Origin: Callorhinus ursinus
Lineage: Eukaryota > Chordata > Mammalia > Carnivora > Otariidae
DNA: 64,000 nucleotides
Reading direction: 5' to 3'
NCBI RefSeq assembly: GCF_003265705.1
Contig: NW_020312785.1
Location: forward strand, 130,770,498 to 130,834,497
In this document: in pieces, positions 48,480-61,480 of the stretch
Layout: every line of letters starts with the position of its first letter
Numbering within the stretch: position 1 is the stretch's first letter
Program-made: the position numbers and the translations under genes
The notes under the pieces: generated by a model
Databases searched by the model: none
Seen by the model: the letters and a program-made list of their open reading frames with translations, nothing else
What the model was told of the DNA's origin: nothing

Positions 48480-49210
48480 AAACGCGTCCATCTGCTCGTT
48501 TGGGGCTGCTCCCGGGCGGCTTCCTCAGAAACATCACTGCCACTTGCAGCCATGAGCTTCACAGTGAAGTCCACAAACCCTCCGTGTTCCGGTCCACCAT
48601 TTCCACGTGGGAGGGCCTGAAATTCTCCCTCCTGTATGACCAGCCTGCAGAAGCCTTTGCAGTAGATGCACCGCTTCCCACCTAGCGGGGCGTCCACGCA
48701 TCTCTGGGAGGGGGCTGCTGCCTTCGGGGAGGCTCGGAGAGGGGCCGGGTCCCCTGGGATGGCGGTGGAGCCCGGGCCCCCTTGCAGCACCTGTGTCACC
48801 CCCTGCCCCACGCTTGCCCCCTGCGAGGGGGCAAGCTCCTGCCCTGCCCCGGACGCTGCTGGCCATGAGTCCCCCGCAGCTGGACCGAGCCGCACCCAGG
48901 TACCGCGTCTGCCATCCACGGCCGTTCGCAGCCGGTGAGGAAAGCAGTTGTTGAAGCCATGTGTTTGGAAGACTCATCCATCCGCTTCTGACCCTTTGCG
49001 TAATTGGGGCGTTATCACCGGGGAGGGGTGGGGCATGGCGTCCTGCCGTTGCTGAGGAGTCCCGATAGTCCCAGGAGTCCTTTGATCGTGGAGACAGTAG
49101 GAGAGGCTCTGCCTTGGGAGGGCGGGCGCTGTCTGGAAGCGAGCCTGAGATGACACACCGGTCCCCTGGCAGCCAGTCAGCTGCTAAGTGTGCTCGGAGT
49201 TTGGGCCTCA
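48480..49210. other. GC-rich, locally CpG-bearing block with overlapping open frames
   Basis: Frames of 163 and 225 codons are open on the minus strand over this block, along with several on the plus strand. I recognise no domain. Open frames are expected in GC-rich DNA, so I do not call a gene, but an alternative exon or regulatory element is possible. Confidence 0.35.
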
Positions 49211-49884
49211 AAGCACAGAAGATGGAGCTCTGGCTTTACAGCTGTTAGTTTTGCAAATGGTGGGTGCTGTCTGCACAGCCCAACCGAAGGCCCCCACTCG
49301 GTGCCCTGCTTCGTGTGGCTCACCAAGGTCCCCTTCCCGCCTGACCTCACCTGTCCCTTTCTGGCTTGGCGTAGATGCTCAGTGGGGGGCGCTCCCACCT
49401 CGCAGGTAACCTCTGGGGCTGTGTTTTCTCACATGAGTTTTCCAGGTAATTTTCCAGGCGGCTGTGGGTGGATGGGGGACGGAGAAGCAGAACGCTGAGA
49501 AGTGCAGACACGGGTCCTCCAGACCTGCCTGGGGATGGGATTCTGGGTAATGGTGCGCGTGAGTGCAGTTCCTCCCTCTGCTTTTCTGTATATCCCACTG
49601 AAATTTTGGCTTGACCACTTTCAGACAGGGGGAGCTTGGGCCTCCAGCTTTGAGAGTATAGAAGTGGAATTTTAAAGCCTACCTCATCTGGTTCACTGTG
49701 GAATTTAGGGAATTAGAATTCTTCTATTGCTTATGGTGATGGCTGGCCCTTGCCAAACAATCAATAAGTGGCATTACTATTACTGCCGTGTTAAGTGGTC
49801 AGAGGTGCCATCTTGGTTTCTGATTCTGGTCAGAGCAGTTCCTAGTGTTCGGTGGCTTGCGGCCTCCCTCAGGGGTCTGAGTTT
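49211..49884. other. Unannotated intron
   Basis: No repeat or gene recognised. Confidence 0.4.
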
Positions 49885-50485
49885 TTGTTGTTCTGATGTT
49901 AAGGTATAATTCACATAGCATAACATTCATCCCTTTAAAGTAGTCAGTTCGGTGGTTTGTAGTATGTTCACGAGGTTGTACAGCCATTACCACTGTCTAA
50001 TTCCAGAACATTTTTGTCATTTCATCTCCCTACAAAGAAACCCCATGCCCGTCAGCAGTCACTTCCTATCTTCCGCGCACCCCAGCCCTTGGCGACCACC
50101 AGTCTGCCTTCTGTCTATGAACCTGCTTTCTCTGAACATCTCACAAATAGAATCTTTTGTGACTGGCTTCTTTCACGGAGCATGATGTTGTCAGGGTTCA
50201 TCCATGTTGTCACGTGTGTAGTACTTCACTCCTTGTATGGCCAAGACTGTTCCATCGCATGGATACGCCACATTAGGGTATCCATTCATCAGTTGGTGGG
50301 CATGTGGGTTATTTCCACTTCGGGGCTATTCTGAATATTGCCACTGGGAACACTGGTGTACACGTTCTACATGAACATTTATTTTCTGTTCTCTTGGGCG
50401 GACCCAGGAATGGGATTGCTGGATCATATGGTAATTCTATGTTTAACTTTTCAAGGAACTGCCAGACAATTTTCCTCGGGGCTCT
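49885..50485 (-). mobile_element. Old L1 3' portion, antisense
   Basis: The phrases aaggtataattcacatagca, ccagcccttggcgaccacca, ctggcttctttcacggagca, gttcatccatgttgtcacg and ggattgctggatcatatgg are characteristic of an inverted L1M 3' end. No intact coding remains. Confidence 0.85.
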
Positions 50486-51009
50486 ATTCTAGAAGGACCC
50501 TCACTGCTTACATACAACTTTTGTGTTAACTAACAAAGAGGGTCATGCACAGGAGCCAGGAAAGAAGGAGACAGCTAACGTGTGCTGAGAACCCACGGTG
50601 CTCTCACGCAGGCTTCCGGCCACAGCCTCCCCTCACGGACCCAGACTCTGTCCTAGAGGAGAGCCACCAGGGCATCTCTGCGACCATGCGCTTCCCTCTT
50701 CCTCTCTCACGGTCCCTCCTTTGCTGACTGTGTTCTTTGCTTTCTAACTGCTTTCGACCATATGCTGCCCTCACCCCACGTCCTGCCTCTGCTAGGAATG
50801 GTCTGGGCACTTGGCCAGTCTGCCCTGGAAAGGAATACATGGGAGGCTTGAGTTACTTCACACTGTCTTTGCCTGCTCACCTTAGATCTGGAAATGTTCT
50901 GAGCCAAAAAACAGTGTCTCTTCAGAGTCCTAGGGGGAGAAAATCATCTGGAGAGGTATTGTTTTCTTCTCAAACATCTCCGCTCCCTTAGGAGTGAGTG
51001 AGTCCAAGG
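50486..51009. other. Unannotated intron
   Basis: No repeat or gene recognised. Confidence 0.4.
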
Positions 51010-51180
51010 GACGAAAGCACTTGGCAACTGTGTAAACCTTCTTTGGTCTATCTGATGCTCAGTTTGTTCATCTGTAAAATGAGTTTAAAATTACCTACCT
51101 GATAAGGGGATTAAGTGAGATACTGTGGACACAGTTCCCAGTACAATGCTTAAGATACTCAAGAAATGTGACTATTCTCG
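51010..51180 (+). repeat. MIR
   Basis: The phrases tgctcagtttgttcatctg, taaaatgagtttaaaatta, cctacctgataaggggatta and agtacaatgcttaagatac follow MIR order. Confidence 0.65.
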
Positions 51181-51869
51181 CGGACCGTCCTCCTGCCTAG
51201 TCAGGTGTCAGTGTCTTATACAGACACTGGGTTTGTTCACTACCATGCATTCCCAGCTGTTTCCTTGCACCTTCCTGCCCTCCCCATGCCTGCCTTTTAC
51301 TCTGCCCTCAGCTCCTGCCCTGGGCAGGGCCTCGGGATCCTCGAGGTGTAGACCCAGGGAGCTGCGAGTTCTCAGATCACCCTGGGTGCTCTCAGGGAGG
51401 CAACGCAGGCCAAATCCTCTTAGGGCAGATCGGATTATGACCTGGGTCATTTTGCAACACAGATTCTTGGGTCACGGAGGTGTCATACACGGCCAGGTGG
51501 CATCCAGCCTGGCAACCCCTGGGTCCCCAGGACAGGCTTGCGTGGTCTAGTTTTACCTGTTGGCTTCTCTGGGTTTCAGTTTCCTTCCCCAGGAGATCCT
51601 CACCAGGGGCCAGAGCTTTGCATTACACTCAGATTGAAGTCATCTGAGAGTTCTGTGCTGTGAGGGGAAGCATGGGTTTCCACCGCCCCGAGCCCAGGGG
51701 CCTGACTCTGCCTGGCAACAAGCTCAGCAGAAGCAAAGACACACACCTGGCCGAGGGGCCAGCGGGTTGGATGAGATGCGGAGTCAAGCAGCTACAGATA
51801 ACTAAGCGAATATTCAATGGACCAGTCATTTTTCAGGCCACGGGCTCATGATGCATCAGTTGTTATTTT
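51181..51869. other. Unannotated intron
   Basis: A 141-codon plus frame at 51125-51550 overlaps the MIR and shows no family signature. No other element recognised. Confidence 0.4.
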
Positions 51870-51883
51870 AAAATAACTTTTTA

Positions 51884-52093
51884 GGGGCGCCTGGGTGGCT
51901 CAGTTGTTTAAGCGACTGCCTTCAGCTCAGGTCATGATCCCGGGGTCCTGGGATCGAGCCCTGCATCGGGCTCCCTGCTCAGCGGGGAGACTGCTTCCCC
52001 CTCTCCCTCTACCTGCTGCTCCCCCTGCTTGTGCTCTCTCTCTCTGTGTCAAATAAATAAATAAAATCTTTAAAGAAAATAAAAACTAAACTA
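51884..52093 (+). mobile_element. SINEC, full length
   Basis: Head GGGGCGCCTGGGTGGCTCAG, GGGATCGAGCCC, and the tail AAATAAATAAATAAAATC plus an A-rich extension. The perfect 14-bp target duplication AAAATAACTTTTTA lies at 51870-51883 and 52094-52107. It is about 600 bp upstream of the RARB exon. Confidence 0.97.
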
Positions 52094-52109
52094 AAAATAA
52101 CTTTTTATA

Positions 52110-53200
<1,091 letters not shown>

Positions 53201-54344
53201 TACGTGAAACTCGTGAGGTGTTTCAGGAGTCAGGACAGACATCTGTACAGAGCCCAGTGGAGACCTGGAGGGGACGCGGGGCAGTGTTTTCAAAACACCC
53301 ATCCAGATGTAAGGTCCAGCCGACGCTATGGGGGCCCTCCCCTGGGCCAGAGTCCCGCTTGAGAGAGGAGGTCAAACCCCTGAGCCAGGGCTGGAAAAAA
53401 CACAGGCATGACTCCTTCCTGGGGAGGCAGGAGGTCCCACCGTGCTCCCCAGAGCTCCATTAGAAATGGCTTTCACCACGGGTAGAAATAAAGAGAACGT
53501 AGGAGGGAGAAAATGTGGGCTCAAGGGTTGGTGGTGTATGTCGACTGTCTGGGATATGTCGCTGGAGACACATGAGGTACTTCAAGTTTTTAAACTGATT
53601 TTTGCATGTATTATGTTCGCTGACATCAATTCGCTGTGGGTGGCACACAGTAGGCACTCAATAAGTGTTGAATGAATGAATGAATGAATGACTATAACTA
53701 GAATGCTATTCTGGCCTCCTTAAGTAGCTTATGTTGCTTGCCTAAGATGCTGGTAAACGTACTTTTAAAATCATCCAAATTATCACATTGGCTGGTTTGG
53801 TGCCTGGCGTGCTAGAAAAAGGCTAGGATGAACGCTCCTGAAGATTCAGAGACGAAGTGTTGATATGCCGAAAGAAGGAGGACAGTGAGCACGGGGGCTG
53901 GGAAGCTGCTGGGGAGGGGGGCGGGGGCTTCCCTGCAGGCTCTGACTCAGTCGGTTTGGCGGTGCTGGGGAGCGGGGGTGAGGAGGTGGGGAGCATTTCT
54001 AACAAGCTTCCTGGTGATGCCACTGAGGCTGGGCAGCAGAGCGGGTGTCGTGACGTGGACTTTGAGTAGCCAGACCCAGGATGACCTTCTGGGGCCCAGC
54101 CAGGCCCTTGGTGTCAAGGAGAACAAGAGACATCGGCATGCTTCCCCCACCCATGTGGGAAGCTGTTGACCTACCCTGCCAGGCTGAGGGGAGGGCTTGA
54201 TTCAGTGGACAGGCCCCCGCTGAGCTTGGTAACCGCTAGCCCAGAGCACAGAGCAGGGCAAGGCTGGACACCATAAAGGAGCTTTTATTTTAACCCACAA
54301 GGTAAAGCAGGTCCATGAACCAAGAGGTGGTGGAGGGTAATGCC
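53201..54344. other. Mostly unannotated intron
   Basis: An L2/MIR-like end with a GAAT run lies near 53640-53690 (gcacacagtaggcactcaat). A G-rich stretch lies near 53.91-53.99 kb. Nothing else recognised. Confidence 0.4.
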
Positions 54345-54530
54345 TTTTATCAAGAGCAAGGGCGCTAGAAGCAGATGAATGTGTTTTAACTCCTGCTCAG
54401 CCACCAATCAGCCAGGTGACTGTGTGCAAGTTATTAACTTTGCCCAGCCTCCTTTTTCCCATCTGTAGAATGGGGATGATATAAAATGGTTAGAAAAATT
54501 AAACAATTCACGAGGAGCTCCTGTGATGGG
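54345..54530 (+). repeat. MIR
   Basis: The phrases ctcctgctcagccaccaatc, caggtgactgtgtgcaagtt, cctttttcccatctgtagaa and tggggatgatataaaatgg are a clear MIR core. Confidence 0.75.
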
Positions 54531-54649
54531 ACCTGGAAATACGTACATGACAGTGACGTGGCAGGCGCACCATCTACCACACATCCATTCACTGGGTGTG
54601 AACTGATACTCTGGGGGCCTGGCCCGTGCCAGGTGCATCAGACGCTACG

Positions 54650-54780
54650 GAGACATAAGGTGATTACTAACCAGTGCCAAGGAGCTTATCATTTATTCCT
54701 TTTAGAAATATTTATGATTGCCAACTGTTCCAGGCACTGTTTGGGGCTAAGTATCAAGGCACATGCATCCTGACCTAAGA
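54650..54780 (-). repeat. L2 3'-end fragment, antisense
   Basis: The phrases atttattccttttagaaata, ccaactgttccaggcactgt and ttggggctaagtatcaagg resemble the inverted L2 3' end. Confidence 0.5.
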
Positions 54781-54890
54781 AATCAGGAAATCAACTGTGA
54801 GGATGGGCCCAGGGGAAAGGAACAGAAAGAGGTGAGGGGGACGGTGGGACTGTGCTGGGAGTGAGTGGGAAGTGAGAAATAGTTTTGCAG

Positions 54891-55075
54891 GGGCGCCTGG
54901 GGGGCTCCGTCAGTTAAGTGTCTGGCTCTTGATTGCAGCTCCGGTCATGATCTCAGGGTCGTGAGATCAAGCTCCGCGTCAGGCTCTCTGCTCAGTGGAG
55001 GTGGGGAGTCCACTTGAGATTCTCTCTCAAAGAAAGAAAAGAAAGAAAAAGAAAGAAAAAGAAAGAAAGAAAGAA
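54891..55075 (+). mobile_element. SINEC, older subtype with GAAA-expanded tail
   Basis: Head GGGCGCCTGGGGGGCTCCGT, GGCTCTTGATTGCAGCTCCG and GTGAGATCAAGCTCCGCGTC. The tail has become AAAGAAAG repeats (about 55027-55073). The flanks share only TTGCAG, so the target duplication is decayed. Confidence 0.9.
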
Positions 55076-55159
55076 GACCTTGCAGAGTCTTGAACACTGA
55101 CTGAGGAATTTGTATTTTAATGTGTAAATACTAGAGAGCAAGAGACAGTTTGCAGTTAG

Positions 55160-55405
55160 GAGTCTTTATTATTGTTGTCACCATTATTATTACAGCTAAT
55201 ATTTATTGAGCATTTACTATGTACCAGGGACCATGCTAAATACTCTAAATATTCATTCTTCGACTCCCTACAAGGATGTTATAAGCGGGTGTTGTTGCTT
55301 CCATATTACAGATGCGTAAACTGGGGTGTGGAAAAGCCAAATAATGTGCCCCATGTCTCATAGCCAGTAAGTGGAACTTGAACATGAACAGCCTGAGTCC
55401 AGGGA
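55160..55405 (-). repeat. MIR, antisense
   Basis: The phrases taatatttattgagcattta, ctatgtaccagggaccatgc, ttccatattacagatgcgta and catagccagtaagtggaac match most of an inverted MIR. Confidence 0.75.
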
Positions 55406-56384
55406 CAGCCCTTTTAGCCACACCATACCCAGGATACATCAAGGCAGAATGGAAGCAGGAGCCATTGGGCATCTGGTTAGGAGGGCAGGGCTGTTATCCA
55501 GGACTAAATCAAACCGTGAGCTCCAGAAAAGGCAGAGTCAAAGAGAACAGTCAGAGTAGGGAGGGCTTCCTGTAAGTGGAAGCTTTGGAGCCAGGTCATG
55601 AGGTGAGACACATTTTATGACAGTCCCTGGCATCATTTGCTATGGTATCAGGTGTCTCCTCCCCTCCTCCCCAGGTGGGGCTTCCTTAGTGTGGCCGAGG
55701 CATTCCGCCAGGCCCTGACTCACCTGGAAACCAGACGAAATGGTGTCTACTCTACTCCAGGGGAGGGCTGGGCAAACCCAAGGCATAGCCTTGCGTCTGC
55801 CTAGCATGCACGCCCGGGTGTGGCCTGGCTTCCTACAGGGCCTGGGACCAAAATGCTCCTTCAGGACGGACCTCCCCCTGTTAGTCAACACAGCTCCTTC
55901 CCATCCCAAAAGGCAGCCGGGGATTCTGGCCAGCCTCACCGGGGCCTCTACTGCCTTCCCTTCCCCCAGCCATCCCTTGGAACCTGGTAGCCTCTCCTTT
56001 TGGATTCTCATTATACCACAGGGCTGATTCCACCTGTCTCTAGGCCAGTGAGGCTGCCTGCCCAGCCCTCCCAGAGAACACAGCAGGGACTGGCTGGGCC
56101 CCACCCCTGTCCCGTGGCTCACACTGCAAGTCCCGAGGACCTGACCTGGGGGCTTTCGCTGGCTGCCAGAGCTGCTTGGCTCACGTGTGGGGCACTGAGA
56201 AGCTGGTGGGTGAATGTCCCAGCTTCGTTGCCCCTAGGCAGGATACCTTCTCTCAACCATTTCCCAGGGGTCCCCAGGAGGAGGAGCCCAGGTGCCCACA
56301 GGGATGGTCTTTACTGTCTGCCTTCCCTTCCAGGACCTCCTCCCCACCCCTCCTCCAGTGCTTCCTGGGACCTCTTCCCTTCCG
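55406..56384. other. Unannotated GC-rich intron
   Basis: Frames of 160 codons (55640-56122 minus) and 174 codons (56000-56524 plus) are open here but show no family signature. The second runs into a SINE. I treat both as chance. Confidence 0.4.
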
Positions 56385-56396
56385 GCACCTCTTTGC

Positions 56397-56574
56397 ATGT
56401 GTGCACTGGGGCATGCACATGTGAGTGGGGGAGGGGCAGAAGGAGAGAATCTCCAGCAGACTCCCCACTGAGCATGGAGCTGGATGCAGGGCTCTATCTC
56501 ACGACCCATGACATCATGACCTGAGCTGAAACCAAGAGTCAGACATTTAACAGACGGCACCACGCAGGCGCCCC
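56397..56574 (-). mobile_element. SINEC, diverged
   Basis: The plus-strand end reads ACGCAGGCGCCCC, preceded by catgacctgagctgaaacca and cactgagcatggagctggat, the inverted SINEC order. The flanks GCACCTCTTTGC (56385-56396) and GCACCTCTTTTGC (56579-56591) look like a target duplication with one indel. Confidence 0.85.
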
Positions 56575-57399
56575 ATCTGCACCTCTTTTGCTCCAACAGG
56601 GAGCATGGAGATAGAGCTTTCCCTCTCTGGAGGACGATCCTTAGCTATAGGGCAGCTGACCTCCTTCCAGAAGCACACTGCCCATTTGTGGGATCAAGGC
56701 GGCTCTGATACAGTCTCTCATCTGGCTTTTCTCTTTATTTCTACTCTGTATACAGATCTAGCTCAGTTTTTATTGTAAGCAACTTGAAATCCTTTCTGGA
56801 AGTAGGTGGGGGTATAAATAAATAACGGCAGCCAGAACACATTCTCGGCAAGCTCTTAGTTCCGAGTTGAGCTTTTTTTTTTTTTTTTTTTTTTTAATAA
56901 AGAGAGCTTTTTTTAGCAGGCAGTTGCTTCCACTGCAAGGAAACTTCCTGCCATCTTCACTAGCCTGGCCTCCCTGTCAGATGCCTTTGGAATAAGTGGG
57001 CAGAGAGGAATTAAAAAGGCAGCTAGCTGCCCACCTACAGACTTTTGAAAGAGTAGTCCCCTTTTCTAGTTAGGGTAGATCTGGGACACATGGCCCAGCC
57101 CGCTGAGACAGCAAGACTGGGTGGGGAAGCAGGAATGTATCCCCCACGGCCCTCCACACCCAGGCCTGGGCAGGGCGCTCACCTCCAAAATTCAGAGCTA
57201 GACTCTGTGGGAAGGGTCCTAACCAGTGACCTCCAGGTTGGCAACCAGGAGGCGTGGGAGCGGGATTCCACAGGGAAAGTGGGGAAGGCAAGGCAGCAGC
57301 TATTTACAGATGAGTCTCCAAAACAGAATGAAGCAGCAAACCAGAGGAAGCAGCATCCCAGCTCTGAGGATATTTACTCTGCTTCCGGATGTCACAGCC
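56575..57399. other. Unannotated intron with long T-run
   Basis: A T-run of about 22 lies near 56874-56895, bounded on both sides by GAGCTTTTTT. It may be a poly(A) remnant. No gene recognised. Confidence 0.4.
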
Positions 57400-57630
57400 C
57401 AGCAACTGTGTCGCTTGGGTTTGGGGGCTTCATAGACCTAGGGTCAAATCCTGCCTGTACTACTTAAGATCGCATGACCTGGGATTCGTCAGAGGAGCCA
57501 CGGCCCCCTGCTCTGTAGCATGGGGTTTGTGTGGTACCCACGTCTTGGGGTTTCTGGAAAGGTTAAGTGAAACAACTGTGTTAGAGCTCCTTGTACAGTT
57601 TCTGGCGGAGAGATGTACAAAATGGGCAGG
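57400..57630 (+). repeat. MIR
   Basis: The phrases gacctagggtcaaatcctgc, gatcgcatgacctgggattc, ggaaaggttaagtgaaacaa and agctccttgtacagtttct follow MIR order. Confidence 0.6.
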
Positions 57631-58129
57631 TCTCCTCTTGATTGTGCTACGAACACCATGTTGTTTTTTCCAGCCACGCTCACAGGTTCTGGAAAAGTAA
57701 AGTGTTAGGTGGGCAAGCGAGGCAGTCTCCAGGCAGCGCGACCCCAGTCTGGGCTGTTTGCTCCCGCATCCCGCTGCTCTGCCGTGTGCGGGCTGTTCAT
57801 CACCTTGCAGAGCTTGATGGGACATAAGCGGCCCTCCGAGGGCCTCATGAAGTTGAGCTATGGAGATTTAAGGAGCCCTTAATCTACTCAGAAAAATGAC
57901 CACCAACAGAATCATTAAACCTCCAAAAGAGGGTTTCCAGGAAACGAGTGCTTTAGAAAAGGAAGGATATTGTGAGCAGTTCCGGCCATTGCAGACTTGG
58001 TTTTCATTCTAGAAAACTAACACTGGAATCAACCAGAGAATCAGAACCTGACACTCAGGAGGTCGGCCTCCCAGGAGAGACACACCTGGTGGCGGGGGCT
58101 GGGGGATGGGGGTGGGAGATGGGGGGCAT
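57631..58129. other. Unannotated intron
   Basis: No repeat or gene recognised. Confidence 0.4.
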
Positions 58130-58200
58130 CATGAGGCCGGAGTTCTAATCTCTACTCTTCCGCCTCCCAGTTGACTGACCTTGAACCGGTTCTTATCTTT
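58130..58200 (+). repeat. MIR fragment
   Basis: The phrases gaggccggagttctaatctc and ccagttgactgaccttgaac resemble the MIR 5' part and start of the core. Confidence 0.4.
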
Positions 58201-58300
58201 TGTGATAAGAGCCTGTTTCCTGCCAGTAAACATAGCTGCCCTGCCTGTATCATGTAGACTGTTCTTTTCATTTTCCAACACACATTTTCTGTATCCCTAC

Positions 58301-58789
58301 TGTATTCATCTGCGGAGGCTGCCATCACAGAGTACCACAGACCAGGTGGCTTCAGTCAACAGCAGTTTATTGTCTCATAGGTCCGGAAGCCGGAAGCCCA
58401 GTATGAAGATGTCAGTAGGGCCATCCCCTCTCTGTGGCTCTAGGGAAGAATCCTTCCTTGCCTCTTCTAGCTTCTGATGTTGGGGGCAATTCTTGGCGCT
58501 CCTCAGCTTGTGGAAGCGTGACTCCAGTCCTCTGTCGTCACATGGCCTTCTCCTATGTGTTTCTGTGTCATCCTCTCTCCACTGATGTCCGCCTCTGTCC
58601 AGATTTCCCTTTATAAGGGCACTAGTCATATTAAATGAGTCCTGCCTAATGACCTCATTTTAAGTTGATAATCTGTGGTGAGACCCCATTTCCAAATAAG
58701 GTCACGTTCTGAAGTTACTGGGGATTAGGACCTCAACATATCTTTTGCAGTGGCGGTGTGGGGATGGGTACGAGGTTCAACCCGTAACA
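58301..58789 (-). mobile_element. MaLR-type solo LTR, antisense
   Basis: It starts TGTATTCATCTGCGGAGGCT and ends TTCAACCCGTAACA. The internal text gaatccttccttgcctcttc, tcatattaaatgagtcctgc, aatgacctcattttaagtt and ccaaataaggtcacgttctg matches an inverted MaLR (MLT1/MST-like) LTR. It is a solo LTR of about 490 bp without internal genes. Confidence 0.85.
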
Positions 58790-60099
58790 CCTGCTGAGCG
58801 CGGAATTGGAGTGCACGGACACTTGCCCTTCCATGCTTGCAGCTCTTCTGTGAAGTCGGGCTGAAAATCAAATGTTGTCACATGTTTTGTGATCTTTAGA
58901 AGCCTCTGGCAATACACATCGTAAGTCTGGCTTTTAGTGAAAAATGCCCTCTAGGCACTGTGCTACATTCCTCGGTTCTTATCGGGTGGTGGAAAAAGGA
59001 AAAGACATTTTCGGTCAAGGGAAGAGCATGAGCGTGGCATGGAGTTTGGCAGAGGAGGGGCTGGACGCAGAGCCCAAGGAGATAGGTCAGGGCTAGCTGG
59101 TGGGGCCTTTGTGAGCTGGCATAAGGTATGTGAACGTTAGCCACAGAGAGCCAAGTGAGGTTTCTAGACAGGAGAGGCAGTGCCAAGAGGGTGAGCCCTG
59201 GCTGCCCTGTGCCTGGCCAGAGGCTTTGTTTGGCAGGTGAGCAGGGCAGGGCTTTGCCTCATTCTTAGAGGTGCCCATGGAGTTCCAGAAGCCATCAGTG
59301 GTCTTTCAGAGCAGCTGAGATCACCCCAAAATCTAGTATCTCCTGGACATCCTCTGGAACACAGATCTACACCCTCCAGCTGGTATATTCCAAAGGCCAT
59401 CCCCCTGCACTCCGGCCAAGGTCCCTGAATCTCTGAGATCACCAGCAATGAAGGGGCTGCAGCTGTCCAGAGGGGCTCTTCCAGTCTCATGTATTGGTCC
59501 CGGAATCTTAGGCAATGGGGGTGCAGGAGCACCCCTAAAACATTACCTTCAGGGATATTGTGCTTCTAGCCAGACTTCCCGGAAACTCTTGGGGAGGTCC
59601 TTCGAGACCCTTGTTACTTCCCCCTTCCCATTGCCCATGGCCCATTGCTCAGAACCCTCTCCGTCCATGGGCTGCTCCATGCCTTTAAGACAGTGCCTGT
59701 CTTTCCAGCCATAGTTGCAGGATGACTGCCCAGCTGCCTTTCCCCACCTGTTGGAAACATCCGGTTCTACGGAGAATGCTAAAAGTGTGCTGGGACCCCC
59801 CCATGCCTCCCTCCTCCCACTGATGGACAGACCCCAGCTGGTAAATTCCTAAAGGCCATGTTGTCACAGTGCCTAGATACATGTTTGTTGACCACAGAGA
59901 GATGCTGGCCTGGCCCGTAATGTTCTCTTCATAATGATGCCGCGGATCTTTTAGCATCCGGCATTGCCAACCAGGAGGGAGTCTGCATTTTACAAATGCA
60001 AAAGCAGGCTCTAGACGACAGAAAGTTCAGGCCAGGAAGCAGAACACGAGATGCCCCAGGAGCGAGAGGGTGGACGGCGGTGTAATGGCGGGGAGTGTG
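58790..60099. other. Unannotated intron
   Basis: The 122-codon minus frame at 59164-59532 and others show no family signature. No repeat recognised. Confidence 0.4.
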
Positions 60100-60300
60100 G
60101 CCACTGCGGCCGCACCGCCTGATGTGAATCCTGTGCCCTCCACCTCACAGCTGAGCGTCTTGCACAACTGACTCTACTTCTCTGGGCCTCAGCCTCCACC
60201 CCAGCCAGATGGGAGGAGAGCAGCCCCTCCCGGCGGAGGGTGCCATGAGAATTCGAGGGAGCTGGTTGCAAAGCCCTCAGAAGGGGGCCTGCCCCCTGGA
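60100..60300 (+). repeat. MIR
   Basis: The phrases gatgtgaatcctgtgccctc, gagcgtcttgcacaactgac and ctctgggcctcagcctcca fit a diverged, CpG-rich MIR. Confidence 0.5.
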
Positions 60301-61019
60301 GTTGTGGCCCGGGACACGTGTGCCACGAGACATGGAACGTGGATGACAGGAGCCGCCTGCAAACACGACTCTGAAAGGGCATCAGCCCGTCTGCGTGGTC
60401 ATCAGCCTGTCCAGGTGGTCGAGGGGCAGATTCAGGCCTAGGGAAGGAGGCACCCGGCAGATGCACCCAGCATTCCTTGGGAAACCCAGCCCCGTATTGG
60501 TAAGAGTTTGGGTTTCCTCCCTAGCTGCAAAGGAGCCACGAGCAGCCCTGTTTGAACCACTGTAGTATCCAGCAGCTGCCACAGACAGGAACTTCAAAAT
60601 CACCCATGAATCCGTCTCCCTTTATGGGTCTTGTTCCGCAAGTAACGGCAAGTTGGAAAAGGGAATCCCCTTTGCGTCACAAAAATGGCCAATCTAATTG
60701 GATTTCCTAGTGCGGTTGGGCTGTGCTGCCCCGAACGGCGGCCCCGGGGTGGACTCCTCCAGGGGCCCCCACCGCACTGCACTGTGGGAAGGCGGAGTGG
60801 GGCGCCCGCCGGCAGAGGGGCTCCCACCCCGTGAGGAGGAGACGGGGGAGGGAGGGCGAGAGTTGGCGGAGGGCCTGCCTCTCCCCCATGGCCGTGCTGC
60901 TCTTCAGCCCTCAGCCACCCCAGCCTCTCACTCTCCTCCCCCAGTTTCAGAAGTGCTGCGGAAAACCCACACTTCCCTCCGTGCGCCCCGAGCCCGCCTC
61001 CATTACCAACCCAAACAAG
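60301..61019. other. GC-rich unannotated intron
   Basis: CpG-bearing text at about 60711-60860 lies beside the AT-rich block that follows. The 185-codon minus frame (60600-61157) shows no domain and is treated as chance. Confidence 0.4.
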
Positions 61020-61480
61020 CAGAGCTATCCGTTTGCTGCAGCTAGTGGGTAATATATAAGCCATTTTAAACCTCATGCCTATGAATCGAGCAACCAGGAT
61101 AATAAAACACCAGGTTATTTTGTGTTTTATTAACTGCCTCTTCCCTTCGGTTTGCATAATAGTGAGTTAGATTTACATGCCATTAAGATGGCTGTGCATT
61201 ATTTTTAATAGAAGGTACGACAGGCTTCTCTCCCGCAACCCAGTGTGTGATGAAGTAACCTCATATGATGCTGATGGAGGTTTCGTTCACACTTGCTGGG
61301 TCGGGCCAATGTCTTTTCTTCCAGATGGATACTCCATTGTAAAATGATTTCCCACCGTAAGCTCGCCTCTGTCCCTCTCTTCCATGTCATCTTCCTACAA
61401 ACTGGATAAACTGCCTATTAAATTTAATTACAGCCCGAATGGCCACACGTCTTGATCTTCTGTTCCCCCGAGTGTACTGT
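61020..61480. other. Repeat-poor block, candidate conserved non-coding element
   Basis: No repeat family is recognised. The stretch is dense in plausible factor words: TTAAATTTAATTA, CATTAAGATGGCTGTGCATT (with a YY1-like AAGATGGC), ATTATTTTTAATAG and TTTGCATAATAG. It sits in the intron after the RARB exon, next to a GC-rich block. Conservation is inferred, not measured. Confidence 0.4.

Noticed and set aside
56874..56912. T-run flanked by GAGCTTTTTT on both sides, as a possible second micro-insertion
   Set aside because: The flanking match is mostly T and no SINE or L1 tail sequence can be told from homopolymer slippage.
60951..60975. CAGAAGTGCTGCGG, reminiscent of the RAR zinc-finger LQKCF codons
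   Set aside because: The surrounding frame does not continue the zinc-finger sequence and there is no splice context. It is also downstream of the hinge exon, where that exon cannot lie.
60600..61157. 185-codon minus-strand open frame
   Set aside because: Spans a GC-rich and an AT-rich segment with no recognisable domain. Open frames are expected by chance in GC-rich DNA.
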